Source of the DNA: CAVYEM01 sp963767635
GTDB lineage: Bacteria > Vulcanimicrobiota > Vulcanimicrobiia > Vulcanimicrobiales > Vulcanimicrobiaceae
Assembly: GCA_963767635.1 (NCBI GenBank)
Contig: CAVYEM010000001.1
Coordinates: forward strand, 2,046,001 to 2,110,000
DNA length: 64,000 bases
Reading direction: 5' to 3'
Under the pieces are notes generated by a model. That model ran no database searches. It worked only from the letters and a program-made list of their open reading frames with translations, and was not told the origin of the DNA. Shown piece by piece: positions 24,522-32,413 of this stretch (position 1 is the first letter of the stretch; each line of letters starts with the position of its first letter). The position numbers were made by a program, and so were the translations under genes.

Positions 24522-25211
24522 ATGAGATATCTTATCGTAGGGTGCGGCCGCGTCGGTTCCACGCTCGCAAAGCTGCTCGATGCGGACAACCACGAAGTCA
24601 TCGTCGTGGATGAAAATCCCGGCGCCTTCAAACGCCTGGGTCAAAAATTCAAAGGCCACGTCGTGGTCGGCACCGGCATCGACTACGATGTGCTCAAGCG
24701 TGCCGGAGCGCAAACCACGCATGGCTTTATCGCCGTAACCAACGGCGACAATCGCAACGTCATGGCCGCGCTCATCGCGCAACGCATGTTTCACATCCAG
24801 AAAATCGTCGCGCGCATCTACGACCCGATGCGGGGATTGATGTACCGCGACCTCGGCATCGAAACGGTGTGTCCGACGACAGTCGGTGCGAAACTCATTC
24901 GCGACATGCTGACTGAAGCGCCGTGGGACACGCTGCAGTCCTTCGATTTTGGGAAGGTGACGTCAGTGACCGCTATCGTCCGTGCTGCCGATTCCGGGAA
25001 GCACGTTTCGCAATTCGAGCGCCCCGGCCGCATTCGCATCGCGGCGGTGCGCACCGGCAATACGGTTCGCGTTGCGGCCGACGATACGGTGCTGAACGAA
25101 GGCGACGAAATCAACGCGATCGTCGCGCCCGACGCCATATCGGAACTTGCGCAGATGTTCGGCGACGAGAAGCCTGCGCCCGTGCCGGCGGCCACCGGAG
25201 GGGCCCGGTGA
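24522..25211 (+). CDS. TrkA-type K+ transport regulator (RCK, NAD-binding plus TrkA-C)
   Basis: 229 residues. An N-terminal Rossmann RCK domain (RYLIVGCGRVGSTLAKLLDADNHEV, VVDENPGAF, VVVGTGIDYDVLKRAG, AVTNGDNRNVMAALIAQ) binds NAD(H) or nucleotides. The C-terminal TrkA-C domain lies at about residues 140-215 (RPGRIRIAAVRTG, DDTVLNEGDEINAIV). Such subunits gate Trk/Ktr-type K+ channels from the cytoplasm. No channel gene (trkH/ktrB) is in the window. The stop overlaps the next gene's ATG by one base, so the two form an operon. Confidence 0.88.
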   Translation: MRYLIVGCGRVGSTLAKLLDADNHEVIVVDENPGAFKRLGQKFKGHVVVGTGIDYDVLKRAGAQTTHGFIAVTNGDNRNVMAALIAQRMFHIQKIVARIYDPMRGLMYRDLGIETVCPTTVGAKLIRDMLTEAPWDTLQSFDFGKVTSVTAIVRAADSGKHVSQFERPGRIRIAAVRTGNTVRVAADDTVLNEGDEINAIVAPDAISELAQMFGDEKPAPVPAATGGAR

Positions 25212-25627
25212 TGTTCATCGTGATCGTCGGCGGCGGAAAAGTGGGCTCCTATCTGACCCGTGCGCTGCTGCGGGCGGGCCACGAAGTGGTCATCGTCGAG
25301 AAGCAAGAGCGCAAGGCAGCCATGCTCGAGCAGCTCATCGAACAACGCGTCGCGGTCGTGGGCGACGGCTGCGATCCGCTCGTTTTGGAACAGGCGGGGC
25401 TCAAGCGCGCGGACGTCGTCGTGGCGGACACCGGCGATGATGAAGACAATCTCGTTGTATGCCTGATCGCCAAGAAAAATTCCAAGGCGCGCTGCATCGC
25501 CCGCGTGAACAACCCGGCCAACAAAACGATCTTCGAATCGCTGGATAGCGAGAATCCGATCACGGTCATATCCAGCACCGAAGTCATTCTCGACGTCATC
25601 AGTGAATCGATCGTCGCCCAGACTTAA
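25211..25627 (+). CDS. Single-domain TrkA-N (RCK) protein
   Basis: 138 residues, only the Rossmann RCK domain: FIVIVGGGKVGSYLTRALLRAGHEVVIVEK, VAVVGDGCDPLVLEQAGLKRADVVVADTGDDEDNLVVC, ARVNNPANKTIF. It lacks the C-terminal domain of its upstream partner, and the pair may form a mixed ring, as in tandem-RCK K+ systems (inference). A GTG three bases before the ATG is an alternative start. Its end overlaps the convergent antiporter gene by four bases. Confidence 0.87.
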   Translation: MFIVIVGGGKVGSYLTRALLRAGHEVVIVEKQERKAAMLEQLIEQRVAVVGDGCDPLVLEQAGLKRADVVVADTGDDEDNLVVCLIAKKNSKARCIARVNNPANKTIFESLDSENPITVISSTEVILDVISESIVAQT

Positions 25628-26727
25628 GCACCGTGGAGCGGTAAGCGCTCCACGCGCCACGTCAGCGTCAGCGTGCCGGCCAAGATCGTTACGACCACCA
25701 CCGCGAACGTTGCATCGACAATCGCGCTTCTCTGCGCAACGGCGGCGGGCGTAGCCAGGGCCAAAGCCAGCGAGAGCGCACCGCGAATTCCCGCCATGCG
25801 CACGACGGTCATCCAGTACGGCCGCAAGTACGCGCGCGCCAAGCGCAGCAAACCGTACGCCACGACAGCGCGTGCCAATAGCACGGCGGCCAGCGTGATC
25901 CCGGCTGCGGGCAGACTGTGCAGCAATCGCGCGAAATCCAACGCTGCGCCGATCAAGAAGAACAGCACGAGATTCGCCGCCAGCGCGATGGCGTTCCAAA
26001 ATCGCTCGACGCCGCCGGCGGAAGCGACGCTGACGCGATGGCGCTCCAGCTCTCGCAGGACGATCCCGAACGTGAGCACGGCGAATATCCCGGACCATCC
26101 GAACCGTTCCGCCAAGATGTAACTGCCGTACGCGCCCACGAGCGTTGCGGCGCTTTGTATCGCAGTCGTCACGGCTTGACGCAGCGCGAACGCCGCTGCA
26201 TACGCCAGCGCGGCGCCTAGGCAAGCGCCGATCAAGACGCCGAGTCCAGCTTGTGCGGCGGCATGCCACGTGCCCCCCACGCCCGCGCCCACGACGACTG
26301 CCGCCAAGATGGCTCGGTACAGTACGACCGCAACGGCATCATTGAGCAGCGATTCGCTCTCGACGATCGTCGCGAGCCGGCGCGGCACGCGCACGCGTCG
26401 AAAGATCGTCACGACCGCGACCGGATCCGTTGCGCTCAGAATCGCTCCCAATATCAACGCCGCTTCCCACGCGAAGTTGCCGACGTAGTGCACGCACACC
26501 GCAATGATGCCCGCCGTAATTGCAACTCCGGGTACCGCAAGCAGCGCGATCGGCCGCCACGCACGCCGGACCAGGTGAACGTCCAAATGCCAGGCGCCCT
26601 CGAAAATCAGCGCGGGCAGAAACACGTACAGCGTCGCGGCGCCGAACACCGCCGTCAAGCGACCGGGCATCGCAATGCCGACCGCGATCCCGGCGAGCAG
26701 CAGCAAGGCGATGTAGCGCAGGTTCAC
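25624..26727 (-). CDS. CPA1-family Na+/H+ (or K+/H+) antiporter
   Basis: 367 residues with about eleven membrane helices. Signature segments: LPALIFEGAWHLD, ILSATDPVAVVTIFRR (ion-binding TDP), IVESESLLNDAVAVVLYRA (ND pair of electroneutral exchangers) and RMAGIRGALSLALALA near the end. It is shorter at the C-terminus than members with a cytoplasmic regulatory tail. Located beside two RCK-type K+ regulators on the opposite strand, so a role in ion homeostasis is consistent. Whether Na+ or K+ is exchanged cannot be told. Confidence 0.88.
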   Translation of the reverse strand: MNLRYIALLLLAGIAVGIAMPGRLTAVFGAATLYVFLPALIFEGAWHLDVHLVRRAWRPIALLAVPGVAITAGIIAVCVHYVGNFAWEAALILGAILSATDPVAVVTIFRRVRVPRRLATIVESESLLNDAVAVVLYRAILAAVVVGAGVGGTWHAAAQAGLGVLIGACLGAALAYAAAFALRQAVTTAIQSAATLVGAYGSYILAERFGWSGIFAVLTFGIVLRELERHRVSVASAGGVERFWNAIALAANLVLFFLIGAALDFARLLHSLPAAGITLAAVLLARAVVAYGLLRLARAYLRPYWMTVVRMAGIRGALSLALALATPAAVAQRSAIVDATFAVVVVTILAGTLTLTWRVERLPLHGA

Positions 26728-26737
26728 TCCACGCGAC

Positions 26738-27943
26738 CTAATGACTGTGCGTGAAGTTGCCGACGTTCACGCCGGCATCGTGAATCGCCGCAATGGCACG
26801 CCGCATACCCAGCGGATTCGACGGCCGCCCAACCGCGTTAAAATACCACTCCGGATCGATGTTCAAGGTTCGCGTTTGGACCATCGATACGCGCACCGTG
26901 CCCAGAAACTCGCGCATGGCCGCAATCTCTTCTTCATCGTCCGTGATGCCGGGATGCGTGAGCAAATTCAGCGACACGCGCAGGCCTCCCGCGCAGGCGC
27001 GCCGCACGGATTCCAACACGTCGTCCAAGCCGTATCCTGCGGGACGATAGTACGCCGCATACACCCCAGCGCGAAAGGAATTCAAACTGACGCGCACCGC
27101 CTGCAGCCCCGCATCGATGCAGCGCTGCAGCGCTCCGGGCATGCTCCCGTTCGTATTCAAGTTGACCGTTCCGTTCGTTCGCGCTTCCCGAATGAGCCCG
27201 ATCGCCCGAGCGATCGCAATCGAGCGAAGCAGCGGTTCGCCCTCGCAGCCCTGACCGAACGAAACGATGCCGTCCTCGACGCGCTCCAGGTGATGTACGG
27301 CTACGCGCGCGAGCTCTTCAGGCGAGGGTTCGAATCCAATGCGCGCTTGCGGTGACGGCGGGCTTTGCGGCTCTTGTTCGGAGATGCACCCCACGCACCG
27401 TGCATTGCATGTGGGCGAAACGGGCAATGCCGCTTCGCCGCGTTCGAAAAAAACATTCTGTGCCGTAAAGCAGCCGTACTCCCGCGAACAGCGCGCCACC
27501 TGACGCAGAACGCGGTTGAGCGGATCTTGCTGCAGGCGCATGTCGAGCATGCGCTCGAGTTGTCCGCTTTTGAAATGGCGCGGCTGCCAATCCTCACCTT
27601 CATCAGTGCGCATCGCCGCGACGTGCAGCTCATCTTCGAACGCGCACGCGAACGTATAGCCGAACAGCGGCAGGGCCGGCGCATCCGCCTGCGTTTGGTA
27701 TGCCGGCAGCAACAGGCGCGTGTATCCCGCCGGAAGTACCGCGGCCAGCGCGAATCGACGTTTTGCAACGCCGCTTCGCACGCGAGGGCGCCGGCCGGGA
27801 AGCACCATCGGCACCGCACCGGGCGGAGCAGGAATGAGTTCGTCGGCCCGTACTTCTCGCACGATCCCGCCGTCCGCGAGCGGCTCCTGCGTTTCGTCGA
27901 AATAGATGCGGCCCGCTGCGTCGCAGTATGCCAGTGCGCTCAT
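26738..27943 (-). CDS. Radical SAM protein of unknown function
   Basis: 401 residues. The [4Fe-4S] motif is CNARCVGC (C-x3-C-x2-C) near residue 180, followed by a TIM-barrel with FGQGCEGEPLL (GxG/E motif 2), TNGTVNLNTNGSMP and VRVSLNSFRAGVYAAYYRP. The first 150 residues have no family I recognise; they contain FTAQNVFFERGEAALP just before the cluster. Substrate unknown. It resembles anaerobic-activase-like or SPASM-less radical SAM enzymes. Its stop is ten bases from the antiporter start, and its own start overlaps the acetyltransferase stop (ATGA-type). Confidence 0.8.
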   Translation of the reverse strand: MSALAYCDAAGRIYFDETQEPLADGGIVREVRADELIPAPPGAVPMVLPGRRPRVRSGVAKRRFALAAVLPAGYTRLLLPAYQTQADAPALPLFGYTFACAFEDELHVAAMRTDEGEDWQPRHFKSGQLERMLDMRLQQDPLNRVLRQVARCSREYGCFTAQNVFFERGEAALPVSPTCNARCVGCISEQEPQSPPSPQARIGFEPSPEELARVAVHHLERVEDGIVSFGQGCEGEPLLRSIAIARAIGLIREARTNGTVNLNTNGSMPGALQRCIDAGLQAVRVSLNSFRAGVYAAYYRPAGYGLDDVLESVRRACAGGLRVSLNLLTHPGITDDEEEIAAMREFLGTVRVSMVQTRTLNIDPEWYFNAVGRPSNPLGMRRAIAAIHDAGVNVGNFTHSH

Positions 27944-28383
27944 AACGATTTTTGAAACACGTGCTCGGTTTTGAGCACGTCGTATCCTAAACGCCGGTAA
28001 AATTCATGCGCGCGTTCCCGCACGACGTTTGAGAGCAGCCGCAGCGTGGTGCAGCGGCGCTGCGCGGACCACGATTCGGCGCGCGCGAGCAGCGATTCAC
28101 CGATCCCGTTGCCGCGATATTCGTCTTCGACGACCAGCCCTTCGACGTCGGCGCGCCCGAGCGATGTGAGCGTGCGGTGTTGTGCTACGCCGATCCAACC
28201 GACCACTCCGGCGCTCGGAACAATCGCCACAAAGACTGCGCGCTCCTCCGTTATCTCGCCGATATGTCGTTTGACATGCGAAATCGGCACGTCGTATCCC
28301 AATTGCCGGCAGAGCGCGACAATGCGTCCGGCGTCGGCCGGCAACGCTTCTCGCACGAACGTCCCGAGATCAGAACTGCGCAT
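27940..28383 (-). CDS. GNAT-family N-acetyltransferase
   Basis: 147 residues from the ATG at 28381-28383, which overlaps the end of dapF by 14 bases. The GNAT fold is visible as REALPADAGRIVALCRQLGY at the start, VVGWIGVAQH (beta 4), VEGLVVEDEYRGNGIGESLLARAE (the acetyl-CoA pyrophosphate-binding R/Q-x-x-G-x-G/A loop) and AHEFYRRLGYDVLK at the end. Acceptor unknown. Lies in the same dense minus-strand unit as dapF, hfq and miaA. Confidence 0.87.
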   Translation of the reverse strand: MRSSDLGTFVREALPADAGRIVALCRQLGYDVPISHVKRHIGEITEERAVFVAIVPSAGVVGWIGVAQHRTLTSLGRADVEGLVVEDEYRGNGIGESLLARAESWSAQRRCTTLRLLSNVVRERAHEFYRRLGYDVLKTEHVFQKSL

Positions 28384-29119
28384 CAAACACCCGTACGGCA
28401 TCGCCCGTCAGAAATGCTGCGCCGGCGCCATCCCACTCCACGCGCAGCACGCCGCCGGGCACGCGTACATCGATCGGCGAATCGGCCATCCCGCTTGTAA
28501 TGGCTGCAGCGGCGCACGCGACAGCCCCCGTTCCACAGGCCTGCGTAAGGCCCACGCCGCGTTCGTGATGGCGCACGTCCATGCCGTGGCGATCGCGAAC
28601 GGCGGCGACGTGCACGTTGTATTCGGGCAGTCTAGATCCCAGTGCGAGCAGGTCGATATCGTTCACCGAACGGGCGAAGATTACCGCATGAGGATTGCCG
28701 ACCGAAACGAGAACGGCGCGATTCTCCTGCCGCACGGTGCCTTCAATGCGGGGCGTCCCCACATTGAGGCGCACGTGAAAGACGGGACTCTTCTGCAGGA
28801 TGTCCGCCTCTACGATGCCGGCAAGCGTTTCGATGCGCAAACGTTCCCCGCTTCCGTCCTCGCATAAAAAGCGCGCGGCACAGCGCACGCCGTTGCCGCA
28901 CATTTCCGCCTCGCTGCCGTCCGCGTTGAAGATCCGCATGCGCGCATCGGCTCGGCCGGAGGGCAAAATCACGATCAACCCGTCTGCGCCCACGCCGGCG
29001 CGCCGATCGCACGCCGCACGTGCGAAAGCGGCGAAATCGTCAATGGACGGCACGCGTTGATCCAGGACGGCAAAATCATTCAACGTGCCGTGCATTTTAC
29101 TCACGGACACGCGAGGCAT
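28370..29119 (-). CDS. dapF: Diaminopimelate epimerase
   Basis: 249 residues. It converts LL- to meso-diaminopimelate for lysine and peptidoglycan. The two catalytic cysteines are in EMCGNGVRC (about residue 73) and QACGTGAVAC (about residue 198). The N-terminal KMHGTLNDFAVLD and the central SVGNPHAVIF are also conserved. Slightly shorter than E. coli DapF (274). Its ATG overlaps the hfq stop by one base (TAATG), so it is translated in series with hfq. Confidence 0.95.
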   Translation of the reverse strand: MPRVSVSKMHGTLNDFAVLDQRVPSIDDFAAFARAACDRRAGVGADGLIVILPSGRADARMRIFNADGSEAEMCGNGVRCAARFLCEDGSGERLRIETLAGIVEADILQKSPVFHVRLNVGTPRIEGTVRQENRAVLVSVGNPHAVIFARSVNDIDLLALGSRLPEYNVHVAAVRDRHGMDVRHHERGVGLTQACGTGAVACAAAAITSGMADSPIDVRVPGGVLRVEWDGAGAAFLTGDAVRVFDAQF

Positions 29120-29382
29120 TATCCCGAAGGCATCTCCTCGGACGCGGCGGGCGCCTGTGCGTCGAAGTGCGCCGGTGTTGCAAACGGTCCTTGCGGCGAA
29201 ATGGTTGAAACGGCATGCTTGTAGATCAGGTGAGTCTTACGTTCGTATTCGATGAGAATCGTGAACGGATCGAAACCCTTGACGACACCGCGCAATTGAA
29301 AGCCGTTCACCAAATAGATGGTTACCGGCACACCTTGGCGCTTGATTTCCGCCAGGTATGTATCTTGCTGGCTTCCCGGCAT
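29119..29382 (-). CDS. hfq: RNA chaperone Hfq
   Basis: 87 residues. The Sm1 motif VTIYLVNGFQLRGVVKGFDPFTILI and the Sm2 motif YKHAVSTISP are both present, with the family start QDTYLAEIKRQGVPV. The ATG at 29380-29382 follows GAAGGG. Hfq forms a hexamer that pairs small RNAs with mRNAs. The short acidic C-terminal tail (APAASEEMPSG) is normal. It sits ten bases after miaA, the same miaA-hfq order as in proteobacteria and Firmicutes. Confidence 0.96.
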   Translation of the reverse strand: MPGSQQDTYLAEIKRQGVPVTIYLVNGFQLRGVVKGFDPFTILIEYERKTHLIYKHAVSTISPQGPFATPAHFDAQAPAASEEMPSG

Positions 29383-29392
29383 ACGTCGCCCT

Positions 29393-30289
29393 TCAAACCC
29401 ACGCGAGTTTTTCCCTTGCCGCGCGCTCCAGTTCGCTCGCCGGCAGGTGATGCGTTTGCGGTTCGCTTCGAAACCACGTCTCCTGCCGCTTCGCATAACG
29501 CAGCGTCGCCCGCACGAGCAGCGCACGTAATTCCGACGGTGTGCACCATCCGTCCAGATACTTGAGGGCTTGAAGATATCCCACCGCGCTGGCTGCAACC
29601 GCGTCGGCGCCGACCCGTTCGGCTTCCCGTAAAAAGCCGTCCTCCAGCATTGCAGCGGCACGCCGTTCGATGCGCAGACGCAGCTGCGCAGGATCCGTTC
29701 GAAGATACACTTTGTAAAAGGGGATCTGCTCGCTCACCAACGATGGCAGTGGCTGCGAACGCAACCTTGCCGTGGGTGGACCAAGGGCGATTTCGAGTGC
29801 TCGCAGGACGCGATACGCATCCTGCGGCGCAAGCAGCGCGGCCCGCCGGGGGTTGCGCACCGCGAGCCACTGATGTAAAAACGTCGGATCGTGGATGCGC
29901 GCTTCGCGCGCCAGCCGTTCGCGAAGCGACTCGTCGTACGCAGGCGCCAGCTCTACTGCACCGGTGAGCGCGCGAATGTAAAAGCCGGTTCCGCCGGCGA
30001 CGATCGCGCGTTTTCCCCGCGCGTGGATATCGTTGATGCACTCGACGGCATCGCGCGAGAAACGCGCGGCCGAATACCGCTGCGTGGGATCGAGGAACGC
30101 TACCAGATGATGCCGCACCGAAGCGCGCTGCTGCGCGGTAGGCGCCGCCGTACCGATTTCCATCCCGCGATACACTTGACGAGAATCGGCGCCTACGATT
30201 TCCGCATCGAAGGTTTGGGCTAGAGCGATCGCGAGATCCGTTTTACCCGAGGCGGTCGGACCCGCAATTACGAGGACGCCGGTTCGCAC
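29393..30289 (-). CDS. miaA: tRNA dimethylallyltransferase
   Basis: 298 residues from the GTG at 30287-30289. Upstream in-frame ATGs would extend deep into the osmC-like gene. P-loop IAGPTASGKTDLAIALA at the start, ADSRQVYRGMEIGTAAPT (catalytic Asp and prenyl acceptor region), IVAGGTGFYIRAL, and the C-terminal RYAKRQETWFR. It adds the isopentenyl group to A37 of UNN-reading tRNAs, the substrate that MiaB (encoded at 34960) then methylthiolates. It overlaps the osmC-like stop by 22 bases. Confidence 0.95.
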   Translation of the reverse strand: MRTGVLVIAGPTASGKTDLAIALAQTFDAEIVGADSRQVYRGMEIGTAAPTAQQRASVRHHLVAFLDPTQRYSAARFSRDAVECINDIHARGKRAIVAGGTGFYIRALTGAVELAPAYDESLRERLAREARIHDPTFLHQWLAVRNPRRAALLAPQDAYRVLRALEIALGPPTARLRSQPLPSLVSEQIPFYKVYLRTDPAQLRLRIERRAAAMLEDGFLREAERVGADAVAASAVGYLQALKYLDGWCTPSELRALLVRATLRYAKRQETWFRSEPQTHHLPASELERAAREKLAWV

Positions 30290-30738
30290 AAAACCGGAAA
30301 ATTCACCGAAGCCGCAATAAAACACAGTTCGTGCGCGCGATCGTGCAGCATTCGCGCCTCGCCGGCGCGGGTACTGTCCGCCAGCGCGACGATGGGACGT
30401 AAGACGACTTGCGTGAAGCGCCCTGTTCCATCGGGCTCCAACCGGACCATTCCGTCCGCGGGATCGCGGTAATGGGTTACGGCGATGCCGGCATCGGCAC
30501 ATAGGTGCAAAAACTGCAGCATATGACATGCAGACAGTGAGGCCACGAGCAGCTCCTCGGGATTATAGCGGGAAGCGTCTCCACGAAACACGGGCGTCGA
30601 AGAGCCGGGGATGCTCGCCGATTTGTTCGGGCCGGTAATTTCGTGCGTTCGATCGTACGATCGATACGTGCTCGTGCCGCTCCCCCGATTTCCGGTCCAG
30701 GTCGTCGTAATGTTGAAATGATGTTCTTTGTGCAGCAT
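30268..30738 (-). CDS. OsmC-family protein
   Basis: 156 residues from the ATG at 30736-30738. OsmC/Ohr fold markers: FNITTTWTGNRG at the start, YNPEELLVASLSACHMLQFLHLCADAGI with the first redox Cys, and a second Cys in ELCFIAASVNFPV. Family members are thiol peroxidases against organic hydroperoxides. Here the spacing and the HMLQFL variant place it in the OsmC/YhfA branch rather than Ohr. It is embedded between mutL and miaA with overlaps, an unusual position that couples it to mismatch repair genes. Confidence 0.85.
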   Translation of the reverse strand: MLHKEHHFNITTTWTGNRGSGTSTYRSYDRTHEITGPNKSASIPGSSTPVFRGDASRYNPEELLVASLSACHMLQFLHLCADAGIAVTHYRDPADGMVRLEPDGTGRFTQVVLRPIVALADSTRAGEARMLHDRAHELCFIAASVNFPVLCEPASS

Positions 30739-30748
30739 TCGGATTCGC

Positions 30749-32413
30749 TTATATTCGCTTGAACAGGCGCTGGATCGTCTGACTGTCCATGCGTACGAGC
30801 GTGGGACGCCCATGCGGGCAGTGCATCGGGTTCTCGCACTGTTCGAGCTGCTGCGCCAGCGCCGCCATTTCCGAGACGTCGAGCCGTTCGCCCGCCCGCG
30901 CCACCGAATGGCAGGCCAGCGAGGCCCACACGCGTTCCCGCACGTTCCTTTGTTTGGGCTCCAGAGTTAAATCGTCCAAAAATCCCGCTACGTCGAACGC
31001 GCGCGCCCGGTACCCCGCGGGCGTCGCCGCAATGCGGTACGTGCGCTCTCCGAACGCTTCTATTTCTAAACCGCCTTCGCGCAACGTCTCTAGCGCGCCC
31101 TCGAGCACGATGCTCTGGCCGGCCGTCAGTTCGAAATCGATCGGCACGAGCAACGGCTCTCGTGGGATCGGGCCGCGAGCGGCCGCGACTATCCGTTCGT
31201 AGGCGATGCGTTCATGCGCGGCATGCTGGTCGATCAGGACCAGTTCGGTTCCGTTCATCGCGATGATAAACGTGTTGTCCAATTGCGCCAAAACTCGCAG
31301 CCCTTCGGACCGCTGCGGCGCGCCGGCCGACTGCTCGAAGAGCGATTGCAACTGCGCGAGGGCCGCATCCATCGGCTGCGGTGCGGGCGACACGGTCACC
31401 GCACCGCCAAAGCGCGACGCCGCGTGTTCACGCAGGGTCGTGGCGATGGCGCGCGTGACCGCTTCAAAAACCTGCCGGCCATAACGCAGCCGCACGTCGC
31501 TCTTGGTGGGATGCACGTTGCAATCGACGTCTTCGCACGGGAGAGAAAGGAATAGGACGCCGTACGGCTGGCGTCCGATCATCGAAAAGGTCGAATAACC
31601 GGCAGTCCAAGCGCCGGCGAGAAGCGAGCTTTTTAGCAGACGGCCGTTGACGAAAAGCAATTGCATGCGGCGATCGGCCCGCTCGTTTCCCGGAGTGTTG
31701 ATGTAACCGGAGAGCGAACCGCGCATTCCGCGAGCGGCCGACGCATTCACAGGCATCAGCGTTTCTGCCGCGCTCCTGCCGAACACCGCCGGAAGGCGCG
31801 CGCGCACATCCGCGCACGCGGGCATAATCCAGATTTCCTTTCCGTCGTGATGCAGCGAAAACGTTACGTGGGGATACGCGAGCGCGAAGGTTGACAGCCA
31901 GCCCGAGATGCGGGTGAATTCCGCGCCGGCAGAGCGCAGATATTCGCGACGGACCGGCACGTTGGCAAAAAGATCGCGCGCCCGAACGCTCGTACCGAGC
32001 GGCGAGGGCGCCGGTACGATGGGCGCGACCTGCTCTGCGTGCGCGCTTACCCGCGCTCCAATCTGCTCGCTCTGGCGGCGGGAGACGATCTCGAGTTGAG
32101 CGACGGCCGCGATGCTCGCCAAGCCTTCACCACGAAACCCCAGCGTGTCGATGCCTTCCAAATCCTCAGCGCGCGTCAACTTGCTGGTGGCGTGGCGCCG
32201 CACGGCCAGCGGCAGTTCCTCAGGCGCGATCCCGGCTCCGTCGTCGACGACTTCCACCATCGCAATGCCGCCTTGCGCGAGCTTGACGGCGACGCGTGTC
32301 GCACCGGCGTCGACTGAATTTTCCACCAGCTCTTTCACGACCGACAGCGGTCGTTCGACGATTTCTCCGGCGGCGATTTGTCCGATCGTTTGCGGATCGA
32401 GAACGTGAATCAA
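30749..32413 (-). CDS. mutL: DNA mismatch repair protein MutL (endonuclease type)
   Basis: 554 residues. The GHKL ATPase region starts IHVLDPQTIGQIAAGEIVERP and has ELVENSVDAGA, VDDGAGI and GFRGEGLASI. The C-terminal dimerisation domain holds the zinc/endonuclease set: DQHAAHERIAYE (DQHA-x2-E-x4-E), ACHSVARAGE and CPHGRPT. These motifs mean that it nicks DNA itself, as in organisms without MutH. The start overlaps the mutS stop by four bases (ATGA). Acts with MutS. Confidence 0.96.
   Translation of the reverse strand: MIHVLDPQTIGQIAAGEIVERPLSVVKELVENSVDAGATRVAVKLAQGGIAMVEVVDDGAGIAPEELPLAVRRHATSKLTRAEDLEGIDTLGFRGEGLASIAAVAQLEIVSRRQSEQIGARVSAHAEQVAPIVPAPSPLGTSVRARDLFANVPVRREYLRSAGAEFTRISGWLSTFALAYPHVTFSLHHDGKEIWIMPACADVRARLPAVFGRSAAETLMPVNASAARGMRGSLSGYINTPGNERADRRMQLLFVNGRLLKSSLLAGAWTAGYSTFSMIGRQPYGVLFLSLPCEDVDCNVHPTKSDVRLRYGRQVFEAVTRAIATTLREHAASRFGGAVTVSPAPQPMDAALAQLQSLFEQSAGAPQRSEGLRVLAQLDNTFIIAMNGTELVLIDQHAAHERIAYERIVAAARGPIPREPLLVPIDFELTAGQSIVLEGALETLREGGLEIEAFGERTYRIAATPAGYRARAFDVAGFLDDLTLEPKQRNVRERVWASLACHSVARAGERLDVSEMAALAQQLEQCENPMHCPHGRPTLVRMDSQTIQRLFKRI

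Noticed and set aside
27318..27334. A tRNA T-loop-like gttcgaatcc
   Set aside because: It lies inside the radical SAM coding region and no acceptor, D or anticodon arms can be formed around it.
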